Shown here piece by piece: positions 1-8,552 of a DNA stretch of 64,000 nucleotides. The notes below the pieces were generated by a model. The model had not been told where the DNA came from. It saw nothing but the letters and a program-made list of their open reading frames with translations, and made no database searches. Location: assembly GCF_030161095.1 (NCBI RefSeq), contig NZ_BSPP01000004.1, positions 186,001 through 250,000 on the forward strand, given 5' to 3'. A program made the position numbers and the translations under genes. The first letter of the stretch is position 1; every line of letters begins with the position of its first letter. This stretch comes from Cypionkella aquatica. GTDB lineage: Bacteria; Pseudomonadota; Alphaproteobacteria; Rhodobacterales; Rhodobacteraceae.

Positions 1-607
1 CTTCGCGGATGATGCAGCCTTCAACCACTTCGGACCGCGCGCCAATGAAGCAGTTGTCCTCGATGATCGTCGGGCCAGCCTGCATCGGCTCTAGGACGCC
101 ACCAATGCCAACGCCGCCAGACAAATGCACGTTCTTGCCGATCTGCGCGCAGGAACCTACCGTCGCCCAACCGTCCACCATCGCGCCCTCATCAACATAA
201 GCGCCAATGTTGACGAAAGACGGCATCAGCACCACGCCCTTGGCGATATAGGCCGAGCGCCGCACAATGCTGCCCGGAACCGCCCGGAACCCCGCCTTGC
301 GCCAGTCAGCCTCGGTCCAGCCCTGAAACTTCGAGGGCACCTTGTCCCACCAGTTCGAGCCGCCATTGCTGCCGGAAATCTCATACATATCGGTCAGGCG
401 GAACGACAACAGCACCGCCTTTTTCGCCCATTGGTTGACATGCCAATCGCCAGTGTCGCGCTTTTCCGCCACCCGCAATGCGCCGCTATCCAGCGCGCTC
501 AGCGTCGCTTCAATCGCATCGCGCGTCTCGCCTTTGGTGCTGGTCGAGATGCTATCCCGCGCCTCCCAGGCAGCTTCAATTGCAGTCTCCAACGCGGCAT
601 AGCTCAT
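1..607 (-). CDS. dapD: DapD, tetrahydrodipicolinate N-succinyltransferase (3' end cut by window edge)
   Basis: Transfers succinyl from succinyl-CoA to tetrahydrodipicolinate in the succinylase branch of lysine and meso-diaminopimelate synthesis, in the cytoplasm. Translation on the minus strand starts [18 protein letters not shown], followed by the conserved stretch around [18 protein letters not shown] and a left-handed beta-helix of hexapeptide repeats ([32 protein letters not shown]). These are typical of DapD. The start at 607 has a GGAG Shine-Dalgarno at 614-617. About 202 of the usual 270-odd residues are present; the C-terminal end lies outside the window, so the gene is partial because of the edge, not broken. 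It is transcribed away from the gene at 765-2936. Confidence 0.95.
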   Translation of the reverse strand, partial: MSYAALETAIEAAWEARDSISTSTKGETRDAIEATLSALDSGALRVAEKRDTGDWHVNQWAKKAVLLSFRLTDMYEISGSNGGSNWWDKVPSKFQGWTEADWRKAGFRAVPGSIVRRSAYIAKGVVLMPSFVNIGAYVDEGAMVDGWATVGSCAQIGKNVHLSGGVGIGGVLEPMQAGPTIIEDNCFIGARSEVVEGCIIRE

Positions 608-712
608 GGCAATCTCCTCAAAGCTTTGCAGCCCTATACCGATGCAGGCGCTACCATGCAATCGCTGTGGGCGGCATCAGGCCGGCCACAGACGACGCCC
701 CAATATAGCAAA

Positions 713-746
713 CGCCGCCCGCCTCGATCCCGAAGCGGACGGCGTC
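713..746 (-). terminator. Probable intrinsic terminator of the phytase-like gene
   Basis: An 11-bp stem with one mismatch (ACGCCGCCCGC at 713-723, GCGGACGGCGT at 736-746) lies about 20 bp past the stop of the minus-strand gene ending at 765. In the minus-strand transcript it is followed by a short U run (UUU). Confidence 0.55.
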
Positions 747-764
747 AAAGGTAGACGCGTCGCG

Positions 765-2936
765 TTACTTCATAGCGCCAATCGACCAGAACAGCGTCTC
801 GCCCGAGCTGTCATCAACGCCGTCATTGTCGGTCACCACAAACCCGGAGCCTGCCGCATCAATCGCAAAGCCTTCGATTTTGTCGACGTTATAGCCGTTC
901 AACACGCCCAGATCGGGCAGAAGATCGCGCACCAGTTCCTTCTTCACCACCGGAAGCGTGCCGCCCAGTTCTGCCGGGGCCAGATCGCCCAGCGCCACGC
1001 GGTAGAGCTTCTTGGTCACAGCTTTGTCGGCGATCTGGTTGTCACGCTCGATGATATAGGCCCAATCGCCCTTCACCGTGATTTCCGACAGCCCCATCCA
1101 AGCGCCTTCAGCGGGAGCATCCAGCGGGTAATGCACCGCACCCCAGGTTTCGTCCTTGGTGTTATAGGCAAGCAGTTTGACCATGCCTTTCGGATCATCC
1201 TTCCACTCGCGCTGCACCGGCATCCACAAGGTATCACCCACAACCGTGATGCCCTCAAAGCCATAGCGAGTCTCATTGGCCAGCAGTGCCTCGGGCAAAC
1301 CAATCTCTTGATCTATCGCGCCCTCGGCATCGACGTGGTAGATCGCATGTGGCACCAGCTTGTCGCTGCGCCCCTCCGAGGCCAGCCAAAAGCCGCCCTC
1401 GCCATCCGCCGCAATGCCTTCCAGATCCAACTTCTGCGCCGCATCGCCGCCGCGCGTCACGACCATGGCAGAGGTGATTTTTGCGGGGGTCTGCGTGGCA
1501 TCAATGCTGAAAATCGTCGGCGCGGCCGCGTAGACGCTGTCCGACACCGCGTAAAGCTTGCCCGCTTCCTTCGGATCCGCCGCAAGGCCTGAAAGCGCGC
1601 CCCAGCCGATCAGCTCTTCACTGCCCGCCGACGTGATCATCGGATAGGCCGCAGGCCCTTCCGCCAGTTGGTAAATCATCACATGCGCAGGGGCCAAACC
1701 ATCCTCGCGCAGATCAACCTCATTGGCCGAAACCAGCAGATTGCGCTGCGGAATGGCCACCATGCCTTCAGGCGAAACCCCCGACGGCAGCAGTTGCTTC
1801 AACACCGGCGCCTTCGGATCGGTCACATCATAAACGCCGATGACCGAACCACGCTCCGAGGCCACAAACGCCATCGGCACCTCGCCAAACGTCGCCACCT
1901 CGACCGATTCCAGCTCAACCCCCTTGGTCTTGCTGCGGTGCTCAGGGTAATGCCCGATCTCGGCAATCGCCCGTTCCAATGACGCTCCGCTTTCATACAC
2001 AACCGAGCCATCGCGGTTGAAAATCGTCCAGCTGCGCGAGCCACCTTTGTAGTCGCCCTCATTCGCCACGGCAAAGTGATCGCCGTCGACCCATTTCACG
2101 CCGTCAGGCTCGCGCAAAGCGCCCTCGCGCTTGCCCGTGAAATCCATCTTACCGTCGCGCTTGGTATCAATGCCGTCCAGATCCACCGCCCCGGCGCTGA
2201 AATGCCCCGAAACCTTGCCATCCGCACCGATCAGAACAATCTCGTTGTTCTCTTGCATGGTCAGAACGATTTCGCCCGCCGCGTTGATATCCACAAACTC
2301 CGGCTCCGGATCGTCGCCATAAAGCTCGGCCAGCCCGGTCATGTCGATCTTCTGCAGGCCCGCGCAATCGACCGCGCCATCCTTGAGCGGCAGCTTCACC
2401 ACAAAGCCCGCAGGCATCTGCGGCAGATCACCGTCATTCAGATCTTCGTCACGCTCATTTTCAATGGCAATCGCCAAGAAAGAGCCATCCTTCGCCGCCG
2501 CCACCGAATCCGGCTGACCGCCCAACTCACATTCCGCCACCACAGCCTTGGTCGCCAGATCAACGCTGACCAGCTTGCCCGAGGTATTCACATAATCCTT
2601 CGAGGTGTTCACCGCCGCAAACGCCGTCCCGCCGATGATCTTCGCCGTCGTCGGCTCACCGCCCATCGCGATATTGCCCAACGGCTTTGGTGCGGCAGGG
2701 TCGGTGATGTCGATCAAACCGATCACCCCCAGCGGGCTATCGGTGTAAACCAGCGTCATGCCATCTTCCGAGGCCGAGATGATCTCGGCGCTGCTGGCGC
2801 GGCTTTGATCCTCACCCGCCGCCATGTTCAAGGGCGTGGCAAAGCTGGCAATGCGGTTGAAGTTCGGCTCTGCCAGTGCAGGCAAAGCGGCGCAAATCGC
2901 CAAAGCAGAGGTCAGGCCGGAAATCGGAAAGCGCAT
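765..2936 (-). CDS. Secreted beta-propeller protein with C-terminal esterase-like phytase domain
   Basis: 723 residues. The chosen start (MRFPISGLTSALAICAALPALA) gives a clean signal peptide with cleavage after ALA and an AAGGA ribosome site; an upstream in-frame ATG at 3131 would add 65 residues with no signal-peptide logic. The N-terminal part (about 25-430) resembles choice-of-anchor/LVIVD-type propeller repeats (VYTDSPLGVIGLIDITDPAAP, SERGSVIGVYDVTDPKAPV). The C-terminal part (about 470-720) carries the pattern of the esterase-like activity of phytase family (LEGIAADGEGGFWLASEGRS, FEGITVVGDTLWMPVQRE). Probably periplasmic or extracellular, possibly acting on phosphate esters; substrate unknown. 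Stands alone and divergent from the LOG-family gene. The family call is fairly sure, the activity is inference. Confidence 0.8.
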   Translation of the reverse strand: MRFPISGLTSALAICAALPALAEPNFNRIASFATPLNMAAGEDQSRASSAEIISASEDGMTLVYTDSPLGVIGLIDITDPAAPKPLGNIAMGGEPTTAKIIGGTAFAAVNTSKDYVNTSGKLVSVDLATKAVVAECELGGQPDSVAAAKDGSFLAIAIENERDEDLNDGDLPQMPAGFVVKLPLKDGAVDCAGLQKIDMTGLAELYGDDPEPEFVDINAAGEIVLTMQENNEIVLIGADGKVSGHFSAGAVDLDGIDTKRDGKMDFTGKREGALREPDGVKWVDGDHFAVANEGDYKGGSRSWTIFNRDGSVVYESGASLERAIAEIGHYPEHRSKTKGVELESVEVATFGEVPMAFVASERGSVIGVYDVTDPKAPVLKQLLPSGVSPEGMVAIPQRNLLVSANEVDLREDGLAPAHVMIYQLAEGPAAYPMITSAGSEELIGWGALSGLAADPKEAGKLYAVSDSVYAAAPTIFSIDATQTPAKITSAMVVTRGGDAAQKLDLEGIAADGEGGFWLASEGRSDKLVPHAIYHVDAEGAIDQEIGLPEALLANETRYGFEGITVVGDTLWMPVQREWKDDPKGMVKLLAYNTKDETWGAVHYPLDAPAEGAWMGLSEITVKGDWAYIIERDNQIADKAVTKKLYRVALGDLAPAELGGTLPVVKKELVRDLLPDLGVLNGYNVDKIEGFAIDAAGSGFVVTDNDGVDDSSGETLFWSIGAMK

Positions 2937-3188
2937 GGGTTGGTCCTTGGTCGAAGAAAAATCACGGCCAGCCATGCAGGGGGCGCGTGAAATGCATGCG
3001 ACAGTGGCGTGACAGTTTTGAAACACTGGCCCCGCGAAACCTTGGCCCCGCAAAGATGGCCGCGCGCGTGAGGTCAACGTGCCGCCCGCAGCGATCGCCG
3101 CCAAGTGCCCTACCCGGCGTGCCCTTTCCAAGCCCCTGAAAAGCCGCTACCTCTGACTGAACTCCGGCCCAGTGAAGGCAGCGTATCC

Positions 3189-4010
3189 GTGAAGAAAACC
3201 GACCCTCGCCCGCATCCCTTCCGCGACTCGAAGCAAGATGTCGCTGCCACCAAGCGCATCCCTGACACCCCGCAAACCCGATCCCCCGCCTATAAACTGG
3301 CGTTTGCTGATCAAGCGTTCCTGACCCGCGAAGATCTGCGCCCGGTGCGGCTGCAACTGGAACTGCTGAAACCGCAGCTGATCCTTGACGAGATGGGCAT
3401 CAAATCGACGGTCGTGCTGTTTGGCGGCGCGCGGATTCCTGATCCGGCACACAAGGCTGCCGCGAAAACCCCGATGCTGGCCGAGCTGACCAAATACTAC
3501 ACCGAAGCCCGCACTTTCGCCCGTCTGATCACCGAAAGAAGCCTGCAATCTTACGGCCATGAAAATGTGATCTGCACGGGGGGTGGGCCGGGGGTGATGG
3601 AGGCAGGCAACCGCGGCGCCGACGATGCGGGCGGGCAGTCGATCGGGCTGAACATCGTGCTGCCGCACGAGCAGGCTCCGAACCAGTATGTGACGCCGGA
3701 TCTGTCTTTCAACTTCCATTACTTCGCGATCAGAAAGATGCACTTCCTGATGCGGGCGCGGGCGATTTGCGTGTTTCCGGGCGGGTTTGGCACTTTGGAT
3801 GAGATGTTTGAAAGCCTGACCCTGATCCAGACCGGCCGGATGAAACCGATCCCGTTTTTGCTGTTTGGGCGGGAGTTTTGGGAGCGGTTGATTGACTGGG
3901 ATATGCTGGCCGAAGCGGGGGTGATCTCGGCTGCGGATTTGAAGCTGTTTCAGTTTGTCGAGACGGCAGAAGAGGCTGTCGCGGTGATGGATGGGTGGGG
4001 GCTGGAATAG
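3189..4010 (+). CDS. LOG/TIGR00730-family Rossmann-fold nucleotide hydrolase-like protein
   Basis: 273 residues from a GTG start with GAAGGCAG about 8 bases upstream; an in-frame ATG at 3105 is possible but adds an unlikely 28-residue leader. The two family signatures are present: GGGPGVMEAGNRGA (about residues 131-144) and PGGFGTLDE (about 197-205), which in LOG/YgdH-type proteins form the nucleotide and phosphoribosyl site. Relatives cleave nucleoside 5'-monophosphates to base and ribose 5-phosphate (cytokinin-activating LOG, PpnN). The roughly 90-residue N-terminal region ahead of the Rossmann core matches the longer bacterial subgroup. Cytoplasmic; the physiological substrate cannot be told from sequence. 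A 16-bp palindrome starts 1 bp after the stop codon. Confidence 0.85.
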   Translation: MKKTDPRPHPFRDSKQDVAATKRIPDTPQTRSPAYKLAFADQAFLTREDLRPVRLQLELLKPQLILDEMGIKSTVVLFGGARIPDPAHKAAAKTPMLAELTKYYTEARTFARLITERSLQSYGHENVICTGGGPGVMEAGNRGADDAGGQSIGLNIVLPHEQAPNQYVTPDLSFNFHYFAIRKMHFLMRARAICVFPGGFGTLDEMFESLTLIQTGRMKPIPFLLFGREFWERLIDWDMLAEAGVISAADLKLFQFVETAEEAVAVMDGWGLE

Positions 4011-4011
4011 G

Positions 4012-4027
4012 TGTCCACGCGTGGACA
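4012..4027. repeat. 16-bp perfect palindrome just after a stop codon, copy 1
   Basis: TGTCCACGCGTGGACA is perfectly self-complementary and begins 1 bp after the TAG of the LOG-family gene. A 20-bp stretch around it, GTGTCCACGCGTGGACAAGG (4011-4030), is identical to 60762-60781. A related palindrome, TGTCCCAGCTGGGACA, follows glpK at 28654. It could be a short terminator hairpin or a protein-binding site. Confidence 0.7.
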
Positions 4028-4147
4028 AGGGCTGCGCTTTATATTTATCAATGGGTTAGGATAGGGTCATTCATCAAATTTTAACACATTGGTCAGATTC
4101 CACGGCCCCTGGTTTTGCGCTGTTTTCGCTTGAACACGCACAACAAA

Positions 4148-4277
4148 GGGCAGCGCCTGACCGCCGGGTGGGCGAGCCACCGAAGTTCTAGGCACTTTAT
4201 GCCTCAGCCAATCCCGCAGAAGTTCTAAGCGGGACAGCGCAGAAGCGCCCGCCCGAGGGGGCGGTCAGGCGCTGCCC
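4148..4277. repeat. Multi-branched palindromic intergenic element
   Basis: The 330-bp gap 4011-4340 has no credible gene. Its main content is this element: an 18-bp perfect closing stem (GGGCAGCGCCTGACCGCC at 4148-4165 against its complement at 4260-4277) enclosing three smaller hairpins: GGTGG/CCACC (4167-4181), GGCA/TGCC (4191-4203) and TCCCGC-AGAA-g-TTCT-aa-GCGGGA (4212-4234). The related strings GAAGTTCTAGG and GAAGTTCTAAG both occur inside. It could be a structured RNA, a REP-like repeat or a bidirectional terminator between convergent genes. The pairing is seen directly; the role is unknown. Confidence 0.65.
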
Positions 4278-4340
4278 GGCGGCGCTAAAGCGCCTTGATT
4301 CCGGGCGGGAGCTTTGCTTGAGAGGTGGGGGTTCCCCCTC

Positions 4341-4988
4341 TCAAACCGGAACAAACCCGCCCTTCGCGGGATCAAACTGCTCCAACCCGCCCTCGCCAGT
4401 ATCTGTCCACAGCCCGTGCAGGGTGAGGCGGTCGCCTTCGACGGCTTCTTTGATGAAGGGGAAGGTCATCAGGTTTTCCAAGCTGACCAGCACCGCCTCG
4501 CGCTCCAGCGCGGGCTGTTGCAGTTCGGGCGGCAGGCCGGAAATGCGCTGATAGCCGGGGCGCAGAATGTCCATCCAGCGGCCGACGAAGCTGGTTTTCT
4601 CAAGAAGTTCAGGGGCATGGCCAGAGCACATATCCAGACAGCCCTTGACGCCGCCGCAGTTGGAATGGCCCAGCACGACGATATGCGCGACGCCCAGCGA
4701 CTGCACCGCATATTCGATGGTGGCCGATGTGCCGTGATACTCGCCGTCCGGGTTATGCGGCGGCACGAGACCCGCGATATTGCGGTGGATGAAAAACTCG
4801 CCTTCGTCCGCGCCGAAGATCGAGGTGACATGCACGCGGCTGTCGCAGCAGGAAATCACCATGGCGCGGGGGTGTTGGCCATTGGCGGCAAGACGGCGAT
4901 ACCACGCCTTATTGTCGTTGTAGGTGGTGGCTTTCCAGCCGTGAAACCGTTGCACCAGATAGCTTGGCAGCGCGCGAATGTGGCTCAT
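4341..4988 (-). CDS. Beta-class carbonic anhydrase
   Basis: Interconverts CO2 and bicarbonate in the cytoplasm. 215 residues, normal for the family. Zinc-site motifs are intact: CCDSRV (zinc Cys48 with the Asp49-Arg51 dyad) and GHSNCGGVKG (His108, Cys111). Two ATG codons lie close together (4994 and 4988). The Shine-Dalgarno GAGG directly abuts the first and sits 6 bases from the second, so the second (MSHIRALPSYL) is preferred. Bicarbonate supply for carboxylases is the usual role. No operon partner is visible. Confidence 0.93.
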   Translation of the reverse strand: MSHIRALPSYLVQRFHGWKATTYNDNKAWYRRLAANGQHPRAMVISCCDSRVHVTSIFGADEGEFFIHRNIAGLVPPHNPDGEYHGTSATIEYAVQSLGVAHIVVLGHSNCGGVKGCLDMCSGHAPELLEKTSFVGRWMDILRPGYQRISGLPPELQQPALEREAVLVSLENLMTFPFIKEAVEGDRLTLHGLWTDTGEGGLEQFDPAKGGFVPV

Positions 4989-5123
4989 GGTCATCCTCTC
5001 GGCTTTGGTCTTGCCGTGTAGTTATGCTGCAATCGCAGAAAATTCGAGAGATTTCTTTGGCGGGCAGCAACGAATTGTTCAGCACAAGGGCGCAAAGTGA
5101 GGTCGGGTGTGTCGGAGGGTGTG

Positions 5124-5516
5124 ATGGAAAATGTGGTGGCTTTGCGGCCAAAGGAACGGGTGCGGCAGGATGCCGAGCCGATTGCGACGATTTATCAAAA
5201 CCTTGGCACCTCGGGGGCAGAGCAGGTGGTGACGCGGGCCTTGGGCGAATTGGCTTTGACGATGGCCGGGCTTGCGGCGCATGTCCGTGCGCATGAAATG
5301 GGCGATTTGCTGCGGCAGTTGCGACGGTTGCAGCGCATGGCCGAGAATTTGGGCATGGTATCCTTGGGGCTGGTGGCGGGCGATTTGCGGGTCTGCATGG
5401 ACCGTTCGGATACCACGGCTTTTGCGGCGGTCTGGGCGCGCCTGCTGCGGATCGCCGAGCGGTCTTTGGCCTCGGACAAGGCGTTGATTGCGCAGATGGA
5501 TCAGACGCCGTTTTAG
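5124..5516 (+). CDS. Conserved-looking helical protein of unknown function
   Basis: 131 residues starting MENVVALRPKERVR, with GGAGG at 5114-5118 five bases upstream of the ATG. An in-frame start at 5097 exists but lacks a ribosome site. The product is acidic to neutral, with no signal peptide or membrane segment. Its centre is almost all alpha-helical (LGELALTMAGLAAHVRAHEM, GDLLRQLRRLQRMAENLGMV), a pattern reminiscent of four-helix HPt or regulator-binding bundles, but no phosphorylatable His motif can be assigned. It precedes the M17 aminopeptidase on the same strand by 81 bp and may share its transcript. Function not recognised. Confidence 0.7.
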   Translation: MENVVALRPKERVRQDAEPIATIYQNLGTSGAEQVVTRALGELALTMAGLAAHVRAHEMGDLLRQLRRLQRMAENLGMVSLGLVAGDLRVCMDRSDTTAFAAVWARLLRIAERSLASDKALIAQMDQTPF

Positions 5517-5597
5517 GAGGGACGGCTGGCATCTATCGGGGTCTTGCGGCGGCGGATGGAAGCGGTAGGCTCGGGGCAGCTTGCAAAGGATACGCCG

Positions 5598-6971
5598 ATG
5601 GTTCCCGTTTTTGCTGAAGATGCCGCCGTTGCGCGCCCCCTGTATGTGGTGGCCGCCGATGCGCTGGATGACTTTCTGGCGGCGCAGCCTGACACGGTGC
5701 GGGAGTGGCTGACGGGTTCGGGTTTTGCTGCGGCATTGGGTGATCTGCGGCTGATCCCGGGCGCGGGCGGCGTGGTGGCGGCGGTGGTGGGCTATGGCAA
5801 TGCGGCTGCGCGGGCGCGCACGCGGTTTGCCTTGGCCAAAGCTGTGGGCCTGCCCGCAGGGGCTTGGCGGTTGGAGGGCGAACTTACCCAAGCCCAGCGA
5901 GACGAGATCGCCCTCGGCTGGCTGCTGGCGCAATATCGGTTTGACCGCTATCGCAGGGTGAAGGCGTCTGAGGCGACGCTTGTGCTGCCAGAGGGCTGCG
6001 ACGGCGCGCGTCTGCTGGCGATGGCGGCGGGGGAATATCTGACCCGTGATCTGATCAACACTCCGGCACAGGATATGGGGCCGGATCAGCTTGAGGCCGC
6101 ATTTGTGGCGCTGGCCACACGGTTCGGCGCGCGGGCGAAAGTGGTGAAGGGCGATGCGCTGCTAGAGCAGAACTTTCCGATGATCCATGCGGTGGGACGG
6201 GCCTCGCCGCGCGAACCGCGGTTGCTGGAATTGCATTGGGGCAATGCGGGGCCAAGCCTGACGCTTGTGGGCAAGGGTGTGTGTTTTGACACTGGCGGCT
6301 TGAACATCAAGACCGCTGGCATGCTGTTGATGAAGAAAGATATGGGTGGGGCTGCCACGGTGATGGGGCTGGCGCAGATGATCATGCAGCTGGGATTGCC
6401 GATCCGGCTGCGGGTGATTGTCGCTGCGGTTGAGAATGTGATCGCGGGCAATGCATTGAAACCAAAAGATATTCTTACCTCACGCAAGGGCCTGACGGTC
6501 GAGATCAACGATACCGACGCCGAAGGCCGTCTGGTGCTGGGCGATGCGCTTGCGTTGGCAACCGAAACGCCCGTCGATGTGCTGATCTCGATGGCGACGC
6601 TGACCGGGGCTGCGCGCACGGCGCTTGGGCCGGATCTCGCGCCCTATTACACGGATGATACCGAGATGGCGGCTGCTTTGGAGTCTGGGGCCGCCCAAAG
6701 CTTTGACCCGGTCTGGCGGCTGCCGTTCCACACCCCCTATGAGCATATCATCGAACCCGGCATTGCCGATCTGGACAATGCGCCGGGTTGGGGCTTTGCC
6801 GGGTCGGTGACGGCGGCGCTGTTCTTGCGGCGCTTTGCGGATCACCCGCGCTATATGCATTTCGACATCTACGGCCACACCCCCGCCGATGCCCCCGCGC
6901 GGCCCAAAGGCGGCGTTGGCCAAGGTGCGCGGGCCATTCTTGCGGGGCTGCCCGCCATGCTGGGGCTATAA
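5598..6971 (+). CDS. M17-family leucyl aminopeptidase
   Basis: Metal-dependent (usually two Zn or Mn) aminopeptidase that removes N-terminal residues from peptides in the cytoplasm. 457 residues. The core motifs are present: VGKGVCFDTGGLNIK with the metal-binding Lys226 and Asp, and the family signature NDTDAEGRL at 304-312. The N-terminal third is divergent, as in the shorter PepA-like branch. Start 5598 is chosen for AAGGA at 5586-5590; the ATG at 5544 gives an extra 18 residues without a site. The following NlpC/P60 gene begins 1 bp after the stop, so the two are translated together and may act in peptide or murein-peptide turnover. Confidence 0.92.
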   Translation: MVPVFAEDAAVARPLYVVAADALDDFLAAQPDTVREWLTGSGFAAALGDLRLIPGAGGVVAAVVGYGNAAARARTRFALAKAVGLPAGAWRLEGELTQAQRDEIALGWLLAQYRFDRYRRVKASEATLVLPEGCDGARLLAMAAGEYLTRDLINTPAQDMGPDQLEAAFVALATRFGARAKVVKGDALLEQNFPMIHAVGRASPREPRLLELHWGNAGPSLTLVGKGVCFDTGGLNIKTAGMLLMKKDMGGAATVMGLAQMIMQLGLPIRLRVIVAAVENVIAGNALKPKDILTSRKGLTVEINDTDAEGRLVLGDALALATETPVDVLISMATLTGAARTALGPDLAPYYTDDTEMAAALESGAAQSFDPVWRLPFHTPYEHIIEPGIADLDNAPGWGFAGSVTAALFLRRFADHPRYMHFDIYGHTPADAPARPKGGVGQGARAILAGLPAMLGL

Positions 6972-6972
6972 G

Positions 6973-7791
6973 ATGGATCGCCGCACCACACCCGCCACCC
7001 CGCGCGTCGCCCATATCTCGCTGAAAGGCTTGGTCGAGGCCCCCCGCTACACCGAAGGCGAAGCGCGCCGGGTCGCCATGCCTCTGGTCGATTTGCTGCG
7101 TGCCCCCGGCGGTGCCCGCGACCGGCAATTGCTGCTGGGCGAAGGCTTTACGGTCATCGACCATCAGGATGGCTATGCCTTTGGCTTTGCGACGAAAGAC
7201 GGCTATTGCGGCTGGCTGCCCGAAACGGCGATTGGCGAGGGGCCGAAGCCCACGCATTGGATCGCCACCACCGGCACGCATCTTTATCCCGAACCGCGCG
7301 TGCAATCGCCCGAGATTGCCGCGCTGAGCATGGGCGCACAGGTGGCGGTGATCACCCAAGGCGCGAAATTCACTGAAACCACCCAAGGCTTTATCCCGAC
7401 GCCGCATCTGCTGCCGATCGGCCAACACCACAAAGACCCGGTTGCTGTCGCCGAAAGCTTCCTTGGCACCCCATACCTGTGGGGCGGCAATTCCCGCGCC
7501 GGGATTGATTGCTCGGGTCTTGCACAAACGGCCTTGCTTGCCTGCGGCATCAAAGCCCCCGGCGATTCTGATTTGCAACAAAGCCTTGGCCATGCGCTTG
7601 CCGAAGACGCCGCCTTGCAGCGCGGCGATCTGTTGTTCTGGAAGGGCCATATCGCGCTGGTCGTCGATGCCAACCGCCTGATCCACGCCAACGGCCATAC
7701 GATGTCGGTCGCATATGAAAACACGGAAAGCTGCATCGCCCGCATCCTTGCAGCAGATCACGCCCCCGTCAGCCACCGGCGCAGGCTTTAG
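6973..7791 (+). CDS. NlpC/P60 cysteine peptidase (cell-wall peptide hydrolase)
   Basis: 272 residues. C-terminal NlpC/P60 domain with catalytic Cys180 in GIDCSGL, His226 in KGHIALVV and a third polar residue around His238 (LIHANGH). The N-terminal half has SH3-like segments (LLLGEGFTVIDHQDGYAFGF; GTHLYPEPRVQSPEIAALSM) that usually bind murein. Relatives cleave the D-Glu-diaminopimelate bond of peptidoglycan stem peptides. No signal peptide is visible, so it may act on recycled muropeptides, in keeping with translational coupling to the aminopeptidase (stop TAA, one base, then ATG). Confidence 0.9.
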   Translation: MDRRTTPATPRVAHISLKGLVEAPRYTEGEARRVAMPLVDLLRAPGGARDRQLLLGEGFTVIDHQDGYAFGFATKDGYCGWLPETAIGEGPKPTHWIATTGTHLYPEPRVQSPEIAALSMGAQVAVITQGAKFTETTQGFIPTPHLLPIGQHHKDPVAVAESFLGTPYLWGGNSRAGIDCSGLAQTALLACGIKAPGDSDLQQSLGHALAEDAALQRGDLLFWKGHIALVVDANRLIHANGHTMSVAYENTESCIARILAADHAPVSHRRRL

Positions 7792-7808
7792 GCTTTCTAC
7801 CTATGCCA

Positions 7809-7876
7809 CGCCGCCCCGGGGTTGATCTGGAGCCTCTTCGGACACCACGAGGCCCCAGATCAAGTCCGGGGCGGCG
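7809..7876. terminator. Long imperfect hairpin between convergent genes
   Basis: Two 28-base arms (7809-7836 and 7849-7876) pair with three mismatches around a 12-base loop; the arms contain CGCCGCCCCGG and TTGATCTGG. It sits between the converging NlpC/P60 and DUF2794 genes. Likely a bidirectional terminator or a member of a palindromic intergenic repeat family; the same GC-rich CCGCCCCGGAT theme recurs in the terminator at 57418. Confidence 0.6.
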
Positions 7877-7897
7877 GGGCTTGGGCGGCAGTGCAGT

Positions 7898-8245
7898 TCA
7901 GTCCACCGGACGGATCAACTTTTGTTCTAACACCCGCAACACGCTGGCCAGATCATGGCCACGCCGCAGAATGAATCCATCCATCCCGACCACGGCATAC
8001 ATGCCCTGTTTGGCGCGCAGCTTGGGGCGCTTTTCGATGCGATACAAAGGAAATTCGGCGGTGCGGCGGAACACCGAAAACACCGCCACCTCACGCAGGA
8101 ATGACAGGCCATAATCGCGCCACTCGCCCGCCGCGACCATCTGGCCATACAGCCGCAAAATCGCCCCCAACTCGTGGCGATCAAAAGTGACCTGATCCGG
8201 CAGGGGCTCGGGTGGTGGGAAAGGGGTCGGCGTTTGCACCGTCAT
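7898..8245 (-). CDS. DUF2794 family protein
   Basis: 115 residues matching the DUF2794 family, small proteins widespread in Alphaproteobacteria and of unknown function. The conserved block is YRIEKRPKLRAKQGMYAV followed by DGFILRRGHDLASVLRVLE. The N-terminus is proline-rich (MTVQTPTPFPPPEPLPD). No membrane segment or catalytic signature is seen. It stands alone, convergent with the NlpC/P60 gene. Confidence 0.85.
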   Translation of the reverse strand: MTVQTPTPFPPPEPLPDQVTFDRHELGAILRLYGQMVAAGEWRDYGLSFLREVAVFSVFRRTAEFPLYRIEKRPKLRAKQGMYAVVGMDGFILRRGHDLASVLRVLEQKLIRPVD

Positions 8246-8552
8246 ATGGAAAGTCTACCCAAGGGCTTCCGCAAATCAAGCCCTGCAAAATATGGCGCGC
8301 ACAACCGAGACGGGAAAATGCCGCTTCCCCGTTGAAATTCGCGCCCCGATTTGGCCACCACAATGCCCACAAATGGCCCCGCCTTCTTCGCATCCCCGCC
8401 GCCTTCGATCTTCATAAAGAACGGGCTACAGTGAAACGAAACCGGTGGAGCAGGTCTTTGCCCCCGCCCAGCTTGCTTCACCGGCGCTGTCGCAAGTGAG
8501 GCCTCTACCGCAAGGTGGGGGCCTTTTCCATGTTAGGCGTCAGAGTTATGCG

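Noticed and set aside
606-1592. Long plus-strand open frame opposite the phytase-like gene (similar ones at 2076-2990, 24826-26778, 45153-47009, 46900-48909)
   Set aside because: Arg/His/Gln-rich translations without family motifs, antisense to well-supported genes; typical artefacts of high third-position GC.
4012-4027. Possible parS (ParB) site
   Set aside because: The 16-bp palindrome shares only the TGT...ACA ends with the parS consensus (TGTTTCACGTGAAACA); the core differs and no par genes are near.
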